Assembly (NCBI RefSeq): GCF_029633865.1
Contig: NC_079216.1
Location: 24,006,136-24,070,135, forward strand
Direction: 5' to 3'
Length of the DNA: 64,000 nucleotides
Source: Lampris incognitus
Taxonomy: Eukaryota > Chordata > Actinopteri > Lampriformes > Lampridae
Shown in pieces: positions 1 to 12,235 of this stretch (positions within the stretch are counted from its first letter, which is position 1; each line of letters starts with the position of its first letter). Position numbers and translations under genes: made by a program. Under the pieces are notes generated by a model, which saw nothing but the letters and a program-made list of their open reading frames with translations, did no database searches and was not told the DNA's origin.

Positions 1-429
1 AAAGCTCAGTCCCAGACACACATTGCTGGCTTTCTTGATGATGATGGATATGACTTACCTGCCCCAGTCAGCACTGAACCTTCAGCAATAAAGCAGCTCC
101 AAAAGCAAATAGTTGATTTTCAAGCCCAGATTGTAGCTCTCTCATACAGTAAAGAAGGAAAACCCGACAAAAGCAAAGCAGTAAAGAAAAAAACTAAACC
201 AAAAGAAGAATTTGTTAGTGCAACACAAACTCCAAGCAAACCTGTCTCTACAGCTAAAAGACCCAAAGCCTGGCATTGCTTTAGATGCGGCGAAGATGGT
301 CATATTGCTAGCACTTGCAGCAATCCTCCAAATCCCACATTAGCTGAGGCCAAAAGGAAAGAGCTAAAAGAAAAACAGCAATCTTGGGAAAAAGACAACA
401 CAAACAAAAATAGTTTCACTTTAAACTAG
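1..429 (+). pseudogene. gag C-terminal fragment with CCHC zinc knuckle (element A)
   Basis: The frame is open from base 1 to a TAG at 427-429 (142 residues) and has no start codon in the window. Near residues 90-103 it carries CFRCGEDGHIASTC, a CX2CX4HX4C retroviral-type zinc knuckle that binds the element's RNA. A lysine-rich stretch precedes the knuckle. The protease frame begins downstream in another frame, which could be normal gag-pol frameshifting or decay. Confidence 0.8.
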
Positions 430-452
430 GAACTGTTTTTATTGAGGGACAA

Positions 453-1500
453 ATGGAAACGGATGAAAATAAAAGTCCCAACCCTGAGCATGAAACAAAA
501 TTGAGAGCATCGCTAAAAGAGCACAGAAATGTACGAACCAGAAAACTACCTAAAGGTCTTGTTGGACGCAAGAGCACCGCAAATATTAAAGTTAATGGAG
601 TTGACTGCAACTCATTGCTTGACACAGGATCAGAGGTTACTACAGTCTCTCAATCCTTCTACGACCTGCACCTGTCTGATCAGACCATCCATCCAGTGAG
701 TGATATACTGGAAATTGAAGGAGCAAATGGTGAGTCAGTTCCATACAGTGGCTATGTACATTTAAATGTGCGTTTTCCAAAAGAGTTCATCGCTTCTGAG
801 CCTGAGGTCGAAACTCTCGCTCTAGTGGTGTCAGATATTCGTTCCAACAGAAACGTACCAGTGTTGATTGGAACCAACACTGGTACCACTCTATGAGCAG
901 TTCTGTGATCATAGCTCCCTTCATGCTTATTCATACTGTGGTTATCACCAGGTCCTGAGAACTCTGCAGCTCAGACACAAACAAAACAGTGAAGGTGGAC
1001 TTGGCTATGTCAAACTGCGAGGCCGTGAGCCAGATGTAATTCCTTCTGGTCAGAAAGTTGTGTTAGAAGGCTTTGTCAGAATCAGTGGTGTGAACAATGA
1101 GAAGTGGGCATTGCTTGAACAACCCACCATCACATCCTTACCAGGTGGAATCTTCACAGACAGCTGCCTCGTCACTCTCCCAGCAGATGCACCCTATAAG
1201 ATCCCTGTTGTATTGACAAATGAGACCAGTCAGGATATTATCCTGCCAACCAATTGTGTTATTGCAGAGCTCAGGGTTCCTCAAGAAATTATTCAAATCC
1301 AGAACACTGCTCACAGTCAGCAACAAGAAGCTAGTCAGTCATGTCAACCAAAAACAGCTAGCTGCTCAAGTCAACAAGAAAATGCTAACCATACAAGCCA
1401 ACAGCAGTGTGAGATGAATGCTAATCTCAAGTTTGACTTCAGTGATTCCCCACTTTCTGAAGAGTGGAAAGCTCGAATAACCAAAAAGCTGAATTCCTAG
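453..1500 (+). pseudogene. aspartic protease and linker region of pol (element A)
   Basis: The frame starting at 453 holds LLDTGSEV (DTGS at residues 57-60), the catalytic motif of retroelement aspartic proteases, within a typical 'ANIKVNGVDCNSLLDTGS' setting. It ends at 896, and the protein continues in the frame from 868 to a TAG at 1498-1500. The handover between frames suggests one indel near 870-895. The reverse transcriptase continues after the TAG in the same frame, so that stop is a point lesion in pol. A glutamine/serine-rich stretch lies at about 1320-1410. Confidence 0.75.
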
Positions 1501-1509
1501 TCTGACGTA

Positions 1510-2906
1510 TTGTCACATCATGACCTTGACTTTGGTAATGCAACTAAAGTCAAACATTGTATTAAACTCAAGGACCCAACACCTTTCAAACATCGACCAC
1601 GTCCAATTCACCCACAGGATTATGATGCTGTGAGGCGTCACCTGCAAACACTTCTGGAAGCTGGACTCATCCGTGAATCGGAGTCCCCATTCTCATCACC
1701 TATCGTGATTGTCAAAAAGAAGAATGGTGATGTTCGGTTGTGTGTGGATTACAGAAAACTGAACATACAAACAATCAAAGATGCTTATGCACTTCCAAAC
1801 CTCGAGGAGTCATTCTCTGCACTTACTGGATCGCAATGGTTTTCAGTGATGGATCTTAAGTCAGGGTTTTACCAGATTGAGAGTGACAAGGCAAAGACAG
1901 CTTTTGTGTGTCCACTAAGTTTTTGGGAATGGAATCGTATGCTGCAAGGGATAACAAACGCACCAAGCACTTTCCAACGCTTGATGGAAAAATGCATAGG
2001 CGACATACACCTACGAGAGGTGCTTGTTTTCCTTGATGACCTTATCGTTTTCTCTAAAACATTAGAGGAACACGAAGTTAGACTGACAAATGTCCTGAAC
2101 TGCTTGCGAGAGAATGGTTTGAAACTATCACTAGAAAAGTGTCGCTTCTTTCAGACATCAGTGCATTACCTCGGACACATTGTGTCTCGGAGTGGGGTGG
2201 AGACAGATCCTCAAAAGATTGAAGCACTCAAGACCTCAGACCTTAAAGGAGTTAAAATCCTTTCTTGGGTTCTCTGGTTATTACAGGAGATTTGTGCAAG
2301 AGTACTCAAAAATTGTGAAACCCTTAACAAATCTCACTGCAGGCTATCCACCAACCCGGAAAATGACCAAAGTGAACAAAACAGACGCCAAATACTTCAA
2401 CCCTAAGGAGCCATTTGGAGAAAGATGGACACCAGCTTGTCAGAAAGCTTTTGAGGAGATCATTGGGAAACTAACATCATCCCCAATCCTAGGGTTTACA
2501 GTTACCCTATACTCTCCATACGGATGCTAGCACGACAGGCCTTGGTGCGGTATGGTACCAGGAGCAGGATGGGCAGAGTCGTGTTAGTGCTTATGCAAGT
2601 AGAGGTCTGTCAAGATGTGAGGCTCAGTATCCAGCCCACAAGGTGGAATTTCTAGCCTTGAAATGGGCTATAACGGAAAAGTTTCATGACTACTTGTACG
2701 GCAATACTTTCACAGTGGTTACCGACAATAATCCACTCAGGTACATACTTACCACTGCCAAGTTTGATGCTACCAGCTATCGCTGGTTGGCTACCCTGTT
2801 CACCTTCTCATTCGACATCAAATATCGGGCTGGAAAGCAGAACCAGGATGCTGATGGTCTGTCAAGAAAACCACATGGAGCATTGACCAGCCACATGGAG
2901 CGTTGA
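1510..2906 (+). pseudogene. reverse transcriptase and RNase H of pol, frameshifted (element A)
   Basis: Residues 1-230 of the first frame match a gypsy RT palm: VRLCVDYRKLN, motif A FSVMDLKSGF (Asp 115) and FLDDLIVF (FLDD, residues 175-178) in place of YxDD. The usual 'MPFG' before TNAP reads MLQG. Around 2240-2260 the sense frame moves (the next frame reads [15 protein letters not shown]), and it moves again before 2643, where RNase H resumes (FTVVTDNNPLRYIL, then DADGLSRKP). At least two indels and a stop near 2528 make it inactive. Confidence 0.85.
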
Positions 2907-4490
2907 CCAGCAGGATATCTTGGTCATTACTGACCATTTTATAAAGTATGCCGTGACCATACCGACCAGAGATCAAAAGGCCACTACAGTAGCTTGATGC
3001 CTTTGGGAACAGTTTCTTGTACACTTATGGATTTCCTGAACGTCTCCATAGCAATCAAGGCCGTGACTTTGAGTCTGCAATAGTCAAGGAACTGTGTGCC
3101 TTAGTTCATATAAAGAAAACCAGAACAAGTTCTTATCACCCCAGGGGTAACCCAGTAGAACGGTTTAACCGTACACTACTGAGCATGTTGGGTACTCTAA
3201 AGGGGAAAGAAAAGACAGAATGGTGTGAGTTTGTGAAGCCTCTCACTCATGCATATAACTGCACGAGGAATGAAGTAACCGGATTTTCACCATACGAGCT
3301 TATGTTTGGGCGCCAGCCAAGACTGCCTATTGACATTGCTTTTGGATTACCCATAAAAGGCAGCTCACCCATATCACACTCGCAATATGTGAAAAACCTC
3401 AAGTCTCACCTGCTATCAATTAGCTATAACAAACGCAAAAAAATTGCTGACAAGAACAAACGAAGGTTCGACATGCGGGTGAGAGAGTATAGTCTAGAGA
3501 CAGGAGACAGAGTCCTGGTGCATAACCTCCGTCTCCTCCGCAAGCATAAACTCGCTAATCGGTGAGAATCCACTGTTTATGTTGTGCAAAAGAGAGCTGG
3601 AGACCTGCCAGTCTATGTACAGTGTGCCCTGTAGGTCATGATGGGCCTCCGCGCACCCTGTATCAACACTTATTACTCCCTTGTGGGTTCCTTCATGAGG
3701 TAGAGGAAGAACCTGCAAGACCAGCACCAGCTACCAAACCTAGAACGAGACGAAATCCCATCCAAACAGAGGAGAGACCTCTGTACTCAGATGAGCAAGA
3801 GGATGGCAGTCCCTCATTCTATCCTAGGGAAATCATTGAGACAGAGGCACGAGTCCTTGTTCCTTCTGGTATCATGCAACCTGAGAAAGTTACAGTAACT
3901 GGAAGTGGAAAATCTACTCAAACAAAATCTTAACAAACTTAAGAGTGAACTTACCTGATCCTTCTGAAATTGACGTATCAAGCTTACCTATGGAGGAAGA
4001 TAACACAGACCTGATCGAGAACTTACCTTATTTTGTCCTGGATAACTCTGAACCTGTGGAAAAACATCGGATGGAACAAGAAACCGAAAAAAACCTTTGT
4101 GTTGAAAAGCAAAGAGACACTGATCAGCTAGAAACACAAAATCAAACAGCTGAACGTCAACAAACAACAAAAGCTAAAACAAACTCACCTGAATTGTCCT
4201 CATCAGAAAGAGAGGAAAAACTGCCTGGAAGAGAACAAGAACAGTTAATATCTGTTGACAATAACTCTTCTCACGAGCAGACCAATGTTGCAGAAGATGA
4301 GCAAAAATTGCAAAGTGCTCAAACTGAAGAAGGAGAAATCCATAATCCTTTGCCAAATTCATATGATTTGACAGATGTTTCTCAGAAAGACAACCAGTCG
4401 GCTACAAGCACAGGCCCCGATGCTGAGGAAGGGACAGATGGTGGTGTTAACGAGCAAATTAAAGACACTCTACGCAGGTCTGAACGTTAG
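2907..4490 (+). pseudogene. truncated integrase and acidic C-terminal tail (element A)
   Basis: RNase H passes within tens of bases into mid-integrase sequence (DILVITDHF), so the H2C2 zinc-binding domain and the first catalytic region are missing. The second catalytic position reads HSNQGRDF where the family has SDQG, so Asp is replaced by Asn. The Glu of NPVERFNRTL is present. After a stop at 3563-3565 other frames encode a Glu/Gln-rich tail (3562-3933, 3945-4490) of unknown role, ending shortly before the polypurine tract. Confidence 0.75.
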
Positions 4491-4657
4491 CGAAGACCCC
4501 CAGGAAAGTTCACCTACCCTCAGCTAGGGAACTCTCACATTTCTTTTGCACAGACTATCCTAGAGGGATTTAATAAAGTTTTAGTTGATACATTTGAGAG
4601 TAAACAGTCTTTTGAAGAAAGAGCATGAAGGGACTCACGCAGTTAAGAGGGGGAGGG

Positions 4658-5403
4658 TGTAACCCAGCCAGAAATAATGGGTTAAAGAAAAAGAAACTTA
4701 TTTAAAAACTATACAAGTTATAAGAATTAATTTGTTTTAAGTTCATGTTTTATTTTATTTCATATTATACTTATGATTTATTACTTCGTTAAAATCGGTT
4801 ATCTCTATCGGCTCCATTCTTACCTGCCTCGATTGATCGAGTCTAGGATAGAGGGAGTGTCTGTGTGAATAGAGAAGGGAGGGGCAGTGACACATGAGAC
4901 GAGAGCGTGGACGCTGCGAGCACCTTATCAAGCGATAATTGCTTCGCAACGTGTGTGAGCTTGCACGAGCCACGGGCTGTGAAGAGTGCCGTTTTAACGA
5001 GGTTATCCAATCCCACGTGTCTTGGTCAGGTTTTTTTTGCTATCATCGGAATCCTGAGAAGTCATTTGAGAGGTGATAGATGGCGAGCCACCAGAGTAGC
5101 AGTAAGAAGCGGATCTGAACCTCGGCAGGACAACTCTACTTACCATCCAGTGTGGCAAGTTGTGCCAGTCACCCAGACTGGTATCCTTTGAACAAAACCC
5201 CAGAGTGCACTCTGACAATTAACTCTGACAATTAACTCTGACTATTCATTGACTCATTGAAGTGTAAAAAAAACACACTTCAGGATTATTTCTTTATTTT
5301 AAGGGCCCAGTTTATTATTTTCATTGAATTGTAAATTGTATTTGTATTTTCCAGCACACTAAATGTGCAGTTCAGATTAATTTGTGTGTGTGTGGTTATT
5401 ACA
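4658..5403 (+). repeat. 3' LTR of element A
   Basis: It begins TGTAACCC straight after the purine tract AGAGGGGGAGGG and is taken to end at TTATTACA. A 15-bp tandem repeat (TCTGACAATTAAC) lies near 5210-5240. The left border is well supported by the PPT. The right border is chosen from the CA end alone because the partner LTR is not in view. Confidence 0.6.
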
Positions 5404-5580
5404 CTCTGCCCTTAGCTCCTCCCGAACCTAAAGCATTGCTCATCCCAAGAGTGGTTTACAGTTCCATTAAATGATGTGCAGCTGCTTCCTGCACGGATTT
5501 CTTGCAGGAGTGCCTATCCAGTCCAATGTGTTCCCAGTTGCTCGATGTCATATTGATTTTCTTCAGATTGGTCTTGATAT

Positions 5581-8500
5581 CTCATCTCTCATCATCAGCC
5601 CCTTCTCCGGTGTCGGGTTGCAGTGGCAGCAAGCTAAGTAGGGCACTCCAGACGTCCCTCTCCCCAGCAACGCCCTCCATCTCCTCCTGGGGTATCCCAA
5701 GGCATTCCCAGGCCAGATTGGACATGCAGTTCCTCCAGCGAGTTCCGGGTCTGCCCAGGGGTCTCCCCCCAGTTGGACGTGCCCGGAAAACCTCCAAAGG
5801 AAGGCCCACACGATGCATCCTAATCAGATGCCCGAACCACCTCAACTGGGTCCTTTCGACGCAAAGGAGCAGCGGCTCTACTCCGAGCTCCCTCCGGATG
5901 CCCAAGCTCCACACCATATCGCTAAGACTGAGCCCAGACACCCTACCGAGGAAACTGATTTCAGCCGCTTGTATCCGCGATCTCACCCTTTCGGTCACTA
6001 CCCAAATCTCATGACCATAGATGAAGGTTGGAACGAAGATTGACTTGTAAATTGAGAGCTTTGCCTTCTGGCTCAGCTCCCTCTTCACCACAACGGTCCG
6101 GTACAACGTCCACATTACTGCTGATGCTGTACCAATCTGACCGTCAATACCCTGCTCCATCCTACCCTCGCTCGTGAACAAGACTCAGGGATACTTGAAC
6201 TCCTTCACTTGAGGCAACAACTCATCCCCAACCCAGAGGGAGCAATCCACCATTTTCCGGTAGAGAACCATGGCCTCAGACTTGGAGGTACTGACTTTCA
6301 TCCCGGCCATTTCACAATTAGCTGCAAACCACCCCAAGTACGTGCTGGAGGTCGCGTTCTGATGAAGCCAGCAAACCACATCATCTGTGAGGAGCAGAGA
6401 CGCAATTCTGAGGATCCCAAAACGGACACACTCCTCACCTTGGCTGCACCTTTAGATCCTGTCCATGAATATAACAAAAAGAATCGGAGACAAGGGACAA
6501 CCTTGGCGGAGTCAAACACCTGCCGGAAACGTGTTTGACTTTGCGCCGAGAATGCGGACACAACTCTCACTTTGGTTGTACAAGGATTGGATGGCTTGTA
6601 GCAACTGCCCTGGTACCCCATACTCCCGCAGTACCCCCCACAGAGTGCCTCAGGATACACGGTCATAAGCCTTCTCCAAGTCCACAAATCACATGTAGAC
6701 TGGCTGGCCAAATTCCCATGCCTTTCTCAGTACTTCTGCAAGGATAAAGAGTTGGTCCATTGTTACACAGCCAGTGCGGAATCCACATTTTCCTCCTGGA
6801 TCCGAGGTTCGACAATCGGCCTCCTTTCCAGCATCCTAGCGTAGACTTCCCAGGGAGGCTGAGCAGTGTGCTGCCCCGATAATTGGATCGCACCCTCTGG
6901 TCCCCTTTTTTAAATATGCGAACCACCACTCCAGTCTGCCACTCCACAGGGACTGACACTGACCACAATGCAACACTGAAGAGGCGTGTCAGCCAAGACA
7001 GCCCAACAATGTCCAGAGCCTTCAACATCTCAGAGCAAATCTCATCCGCACCTGACGCCTTGCCACCAAGGAGCTTCTTAACTACGTCAGAGACCTCTGC
7101 CAGTGATATGGGTGGGGCTTCCCCCGAGTCTTCAGACTCTACCTCCTCCACTAAGGGCGTGTTATCCCAGTTCAGGAGCTCCTCAAAGTGTTCTTTCCAC
7201 CATCCAACAACATCCCCAGTCCGGGTCAGCAGTTCCCTTCCCCAGCTGAATGCAGCCTGAGTCAAGCCATGCTTCCCCTTCCTAAGTCACCAGATGGTTT
7301 GCCAGAGCTTCCTTAAGGCCAACTGAAAGTCCTCCTCCATAGTCCTCCCCACACCCGATTTTTTGCTTCTGCTACCGCCAAAGCCGCAGCCTTTTTGGCC
7401 TCCCGGTACCTGTCTGCTACTTCAGGAGACCCCTGGGCCAACCAAGCCCGAAACGCCCCCTTCTTCAGCCTGACAGCTTCCCTCACCGCCGATGTCCACC
7501 CGCGGGTTCTTAGGTTGCCACCTCGACAAGCACCGATGACCTTATGACCAGAGCTCCTACCTGCCGCATCAGCAATAGAAGCTTTGAACATGGTCCACTC
7601 AGACCCCATGTCCCTAGCAACCCTGGGATACACGATAAGTTTTTCCGGAGGTGGGAGTTGAAGACATCACAGACAGGGGCCTCCGCCAAACATGCCAGGT
7701 TCACCCTCACTACACCTTTGGGTTTGCCAGGTCTGTCCAGCAGCCTTCTCCGCCATCTGATCCAACTCACCACCAGGTGGTGATCAGTTGACAGCTCTGC
7801 TCTTCTCTTCACCTGAGTGTCAAAACATATGGCCACAGATCTGATGATACAACCACAAATCTATCAATGATCTTTGGCCTAAGGTGTTCTGGTACCAAGT
7901 ACACTTATGAACTACCTTATGTTCGAACATGGTGTTTGTTATGGCCAATCCATGACTTGCACAGAAGTTCAATAACATGGTACCGCTTGGGTTCCAATCG
8001 AGAATCCGTTCGTCCCAATCAAGCCCCTCCAGGTTTCTCCATCATTGCTCATGTGAGCGTTGAAGCTCCCCAGCAGAACTATAGAGTCCCCAGACAGAAC
8101 CCTATCCAGGACACCACCCACAGACTCCAAGAAGGCTGGATACTCCAACCTGCTATTCGGTGCATAAGCACACACAACAGTGTCAGAGCCTTCCCCCCAG
8201 TGACTCGCAGTCGTATCGAGGTGACCCTGTCATTCCCCAGGGAGAACTCCAACATGGCAGCTCTCAAACGGGGATTTGTGAGTATCCCCACACCCGCCTG
8301 GCGCCTGTCACCTTGGCCAACTCCAGAAAAGTAAAGAGTCCAACCCCTCTCCTGGAAGTTGGTACCAGAGCCCATGCTATGTGTGGAGGAGAGCCCAACT
8401 ACATCTAGTTGGTACCACTCCATTTCCAGCACCAGAGAGGTGGCATTCCACGTCCTGAGGATCGATTTGCAACACCGGAAGTTGGCATACTACCCCAATG

Positions 8501-8744
8501 CTCATCCCTGCAGGTGGTGGCTCCAGGACGGGGCTCCAGTTTCCCTTTTCTGGGCAAGGGGCCTTAGCTCTGCTGTTGAAATTTAATTGGGTTTCCTCGG
8601 ACTCGCTCTTAGTCTGGCCCCTACCCTGGGACCAATTTGTCTTGGGAGACCTACCAGGAGCTATTGCCCCCAACAGCACAGCTCCCAGGATCACCGGGAC
8701 ACCCAAACCCCTCCAACACGTTAATGTGGTGATTCTCTGAGGGG
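5581..8744 (-). mobile_element. LINE B (Rex3/RTE-like), near full length, inserted in LINE C
   Basis: It is bounded by an 11-bp direct repeat GGTCTTGATAT (5570-5580 and 8745-8755), the target-site duplication. On the - strand the 5' end has a short leader, then endonuclease and reverse transcriptase, and the 3' end finishes in GATGATGAGAGATGAG, the GATG-rich tail typical of fish Rex3-type elements. Length is about 3.16 kb. The frames are broken in many places. The family name rests on my recognition of the C-terminal and tail sequence. Confidence 0.8.
5582..7265 (-). pseudogene. reverse transcriptase of LINE B
   Basis: From 7265 leftward one reads WWKEHFEELLN and a start of the RT domain with VVVRIFKKGDQRVRSNYRG. 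The central palm is frameshifted, and the active-site region near 6385 reads LLLTDDVV instead of the usual FADD. A C-terminal frame (6181-5582) reads YLGV-type sequence through QLRWFGHLIRMHR to the 3' tail. At least three frame changes and internal stops show a dead copy. A second, + strand copy of the same 3' half lies at 48.9-50.5 kb. Confidence 0.8.
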
Positions 8745-8745
8745 G
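7300..8745 (-). pseudogene. endonuclease region and leader of LINE B
   Basis: The frames 8432-8079 and 8175-7969 carry MLEMEWYQLDVVGLSS and [15 protein letters not shown] followed by [12 protein letters not shown], matching the endonuclease of RTE-type LINEs with GDFN altered to GSFN. A frameshift separates them near 8170. The frame at 8706-8377 belongs to the 5' leader. The linker to RT lies at 7836-7313. Confidence 0.7.
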
Positions 8746-9039
8746 GTCTTGATATTGTCCTTAAAATGTTTCTTTTGCCCGCCAGGAGCTCACTGACCTT
8801 CCTTCAGCTGGGAGTACAGAATCTGTTTGGGGAGACGTGTGCTGGACATGCAGATGACATGGCCTGTCCATCAGAGTTGATGCTGCATTATTGTAATCAT
8901 GATTTCTCTCACTGATCCCCACTGAGTCATGTTAGCTTCTTCCAGAATGCTGATGTTGGTGCGTCTGTCCTCCCAGCTCATCCTCAGGATTTTAAGTGAG
9001 TATTTTTAGTGGTATTATTGTTCCAGGGCTCTCAGGTGC

Positions 9040-10600
9040 CTACTGTAGGTTGTCCATGACTTTGCTCCATACAGCAGGTTGGGGAGAACAACAGTTCTGT
9101 AGACCAGTAGTTTTTTTGGGGGGGGGGGCCTTTAGGTCTCTGTCTTCAAACACTCTTTCCCTGAGTCTGGTGTAAGTGCCACTGACACAACTCGGGTGAT
9201 GATTGACCTCAGAGTTGATGTCGGCTTTTGAGAGGAGAAGGCTGTCGAGATGGGGAAAATGATCAATGTTTTCAAGAATTTTGTTGTCCACTTTTATGGT
9301 AGGCTGGGTAGATGGCTGGTTGGGTGGAGGTTGATAGAGGACCTGTGTCTTCTTGATGTTTAAATTTAGACCCAGGGCTCTGTATGCCTTGGCAAAGGCA
9401 TTCAGAAGGACATGGAGGTCTTCTGCAGAGTGTGCTGCGATGGGGCTGTCATCTGCATACTGAAGCTCCATGATGGTGGTGTTGCAGACTTTGTTCTTGG
9501 TCTTGAACCTATTAAGGTTGAGGAGCCTGCTAACAATTCAGTATAGAATTGGGATCCCCTGTGGCAGCTCTTTGCCAATGAGGTGGGGTATGGCAGCAAT
9601 AAAGACAGCAAACAGGGTGGGTGCGATGATGCGTTTGATCCCACTTTCGACAGCAAAGGGCTCTGACTCAGAGCTGCTGTTGCTGAGTACTGTGACTGAC
9701 ATGCCATCATGTAGAAGCCTCAATATTCTGATGTATTTGTCAGGGCAGCTATATATTGATGGTACGCGCCACAGAGCCTGGTGGTTTACTTAGTCAAAGG
9801 CCTTTGTTAGGTCTATGAAAGCCATGTAAAAAGGCTGCCTTTTCTCACGGCATTTTTCCTGGAGTTGGCATGCTGTAAATATAATTTCTGCTATACATTT
9901 AAATGGGCGGAAGCCACACTGAGATTCTAGGAATACTTCCTCAGCCAGTGGTAGCAGTCGGTTTGTGAGGACGCAAGGACTTGGTCTGTTGTTGACAGGA
10001 GTGAGATGCCCCTGTAGTTTCTACGTCCTGCCTTCTCCTCTTTCTTGAATATGGCCACTATTAGAGCATCCTGAACTCTGAGGATAGTTCTTCTTTTTCC
10101 CAGACCTTGAGGATGAGGACGTACACGTGGTACAGGAGCTCTGGTCCACCTTGTTTTAAGATCTCAGCTAGGATCCCATTTGGACCAGTGGCCTTTTAAT
10201 TCTTAAGGCTCCTGATAGCATCTTGGACCTCTGTCATGGTGGGGGGGTACCCCAATGTTTTCTCTGATGGGACTCTGGGGAATGTGGCTGACAATATCTG
10301 GTTTAGCTGTGCTGTTAGGGTTGAGGAGTTCCTAGAAGTGCTCCTTACATTGGGTGTTAATGAACTCATTGTCCTTCAGCAGCTCATGCCCATCCTTTGA
10401 GCGCAGTGGGTTTAAGCCGCGATTGCTTGAATCATAGATGGCCTTAGTAGTGCTGAAAAAGCAGAGTCTGCCAGCCGCTGGTTTTCCAGAGCCCTTTCTT
10501 TCCACCAAGAGTTCTTAAGCTCCCTCACCTGTCTCTGGGTGTTCGCCTTGCCTCTGGATTAAGCCAGTCTTTTTAGCCTTGCAGGTCACATAATTTTGCC
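9040..10600 (-). pseudogene. reverse transcriptase region of LINE C
   Basis: The frame ending at 9040 begins MELQYADDSPIAAH, the YADD active site of a LINE reverse transcriptase, followed by a typical thumb stretch (LGLNLNIKKTQVLYQPPP). The preceding finger/palm segments lie in other frames up to about 10600, with no frame longer than about 100 codons, so several indels are present. A G run at about 9115-9128 marks one likely slip site. The product would copy element RNA at a nicked target. Confidence 0.7.
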
Positions 10601-10840
10601 AGGTATGAAAGGCTTTCCTTTTCTTGGAGATGAGCTGTTCTATCTCTGTGTCATTCTCATGAAACCAGTCCTGGTGTTTTCTGGACTTGTACCCAAGGGT
10701 GTTTTTGCAGGTGTCGAGGATGGTGGATTTGAGCAGGCTCTAGTGCTTCTTAATGTCTTCAGGATATTCCTGTTGGAGGGTTTCCCCAAGAGAGGCCTGA
10801 AGTCGCTGCTGGGTGGTAGTTTCATTCAGGCTTTCAAGGT

Positions 10841-11326
10841 TCAGTTTGACCAGATCTGCTTCTTTTGAACCCTCCTCTTCCTCTTGAGTTTGATGGAAAT
10901 CATGGAGCAGATGAGGGAATAATCTGTCCAGCAGTCATCTGCATCGATCATGGCCGTCATAATGTTCACTTCATGGCAGTCCCTGATCCGTAAAATGACA
11001 TAGTCAAGGAGACGCCACTGTCTCCAAGATACCTTAAATTTGTTTTTCTGGCAATAGAGGGTGTTAGTGGTGGTGAGGTCATTCTGAGCACATCTGCTAA
11101 TAAGTAGAACTCCATTGCAGTTGATGTTGCTGATGCCTTCCTTTGCTATAGTGCCCTTCCAGAGCTGTTGATCCTGGCTGGCCGTGGCATTGAAGTCTCC
11201 TAGGAGAATACTTGTATCCTCCTTGGGGAATGTTGACGGTGTCTTTTCTAAGCAGGTGTAGAAGGTCTCTTTTACTTCCTCTTCAGAGTCTAAAGTAGGG
11301 GCATAGGCACTCACTGCTGTTGCCAT
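10841..11326 (-). pseudogene. apurinic-like endonuclease fragment of LINE C
   Basis: 161 residues with SAYAPT, ILLGDFNAT and a later WRLLDYVI segment. This is the order seen in the exonuclease-endonuclease-phosphatase domain of LINEs, which nicks the target site. The N-terminal beta strands and the final SDH motif are not in this frame. The domain lies upstream of the RT on the - strand, as expected. Confidence 0.75.
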
Positions 11327-11725
11327 CTGGTTGTTGGCAAGACCAGATGGATTTTCATGAGATGCTCACTGATTCCCACTGAAAGTTCAGAAAGGTGGCT
11401 GATATCTGGTTTCTGATTGCAAATCCAACGCCATGGATCCTGGGCTCATCAACAGCTTTTCCTTTCCATAAAAAAATGTAGCAACCCTTCTCCTTCAGTT
11501 GTCTGCCTGTCAGGTTGCAGAAAGGGCAGCTATGTCAATCCGGCATCTCTTCAGTTCTCTAGTGATGATCGTGGTTCTCCTCTCTGGTCTGTCACTGGTT
11601 GCACTATCCATCAGTGTGCGGACATTCCACACTCCAAAGTTCACGTTTTTATGTTTCTGACCACATGTGGTGATTCCTCTGGACATGGTAATCCAGTCAG
11701 GAGGTTTGAGGCAGGCTGTTTTTAG

Positions 11726-12235
11726 GGCACCTTTTCTCGCCCCTTCCCCAGGTGCGCTGCTCAGTCATGGGTCCAGCTACCGAAAGGGTCTTTCTACCTT
11801 GTTCCAAGAGCCAAGCGACTGAATCGAGCACCCACCACCAGATGTGCTGGCTCATGACTACGGGCTTCCAGATCTCACATTCCTGCCTCTGTCACCACTT
11901 GCCGTTCCCCAAAGGACTTAATCCAGGATGTTAGGGTGGATTCCCTTTATGGAGGACGCATGTGCATGACTTTGTTTAACATGGGGAGACTGGTGCACAG
12001 ACAGCCACCACACAGTCCTTGACAGATCTGGGTCAGGATCCAGTGGCATGGAGTCCAAGACGACTGGGGAACCATTTCTGCTGCAGCCTTTATCCGCCTT
12101 CCCAGCTGTTGTGATGCTCCCCTAAAGTAAGCAATCATCCTCCGCCTGTTCCTCCATTGAGGTCTTGGTTGGATTGCTCTTTGTCAGGGACCTCCGCGGG
12201 ACTTTTACCGCCATGGGTAACCCCAGGAGCATAGC
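11726..12235 (-). repeat. Interspersed repeat, left part, split by the hAT element
   Basis: This stretch is related to 51071-51420 (shared landmarks: GACTGGGG, CTGCAGCCTTTATCCGCCTT, GGTAACCCCAGGAGCATAGC). It continues beyond the hAT at 18501-18580 (AGCATAGCTCCAGATGGC, then CTTCTCCACCGCGACAAGG). It lies directly upstream of LINE C's endonuclease on the - strand and may be that LINE's 5' untranslated region. It could also be an independent repeat. The strand is assigned on that assumption. Confidence 0.5.

Larger units (their letters stand above)
1..5403 (+). mobile_element. Ty3/gypsy LTR retrotransposon A, decayed, 5' end outside window
   Basis: The parts run in the order gag zinc knuckle, protease, reverse transcriptase, RNase H, integrase fragment, acidic tail, polypurine tract, 3' LTR. 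That order, with integrase after RNase H, is Ty3/gypsy. The reading frame is broken by several stops and frameshifts, and the integrase N-terminal half is deleted, so this copy cannot move on its own. The purine run at about 4644-4657 directly precedes the TG of the LTR. The 5' LTR and gag start lie left of the window. Seen: motifs and order. Inferred: exact right border. Confidence 0.85.
5404..11725 (-). mobile_element. LINE C (RTE-like non-LTR retrotransposon), split by LINE B
   Basis: This is a non-LTR element on the - strand: endonuclease at 11326-10841, reverse transcriptase with YADD near 9460, and the C-terminal end continuing to about 5404. The stretches 8746-9040 and 5404-5580 read as one region once LINE B and its target duplication are removed: RLPKQILYSQLKEG and the following basic segment run across the break. 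Several stops and frameshifts make it inactive. RTE assignment is by general resemblance only. Confidence 0.7.

Noticed and set aside
5502-8740. Long + strand frames across LINE B
   Set aside because: The coding sense of the LINE is the - strand; the + frames show no domain.
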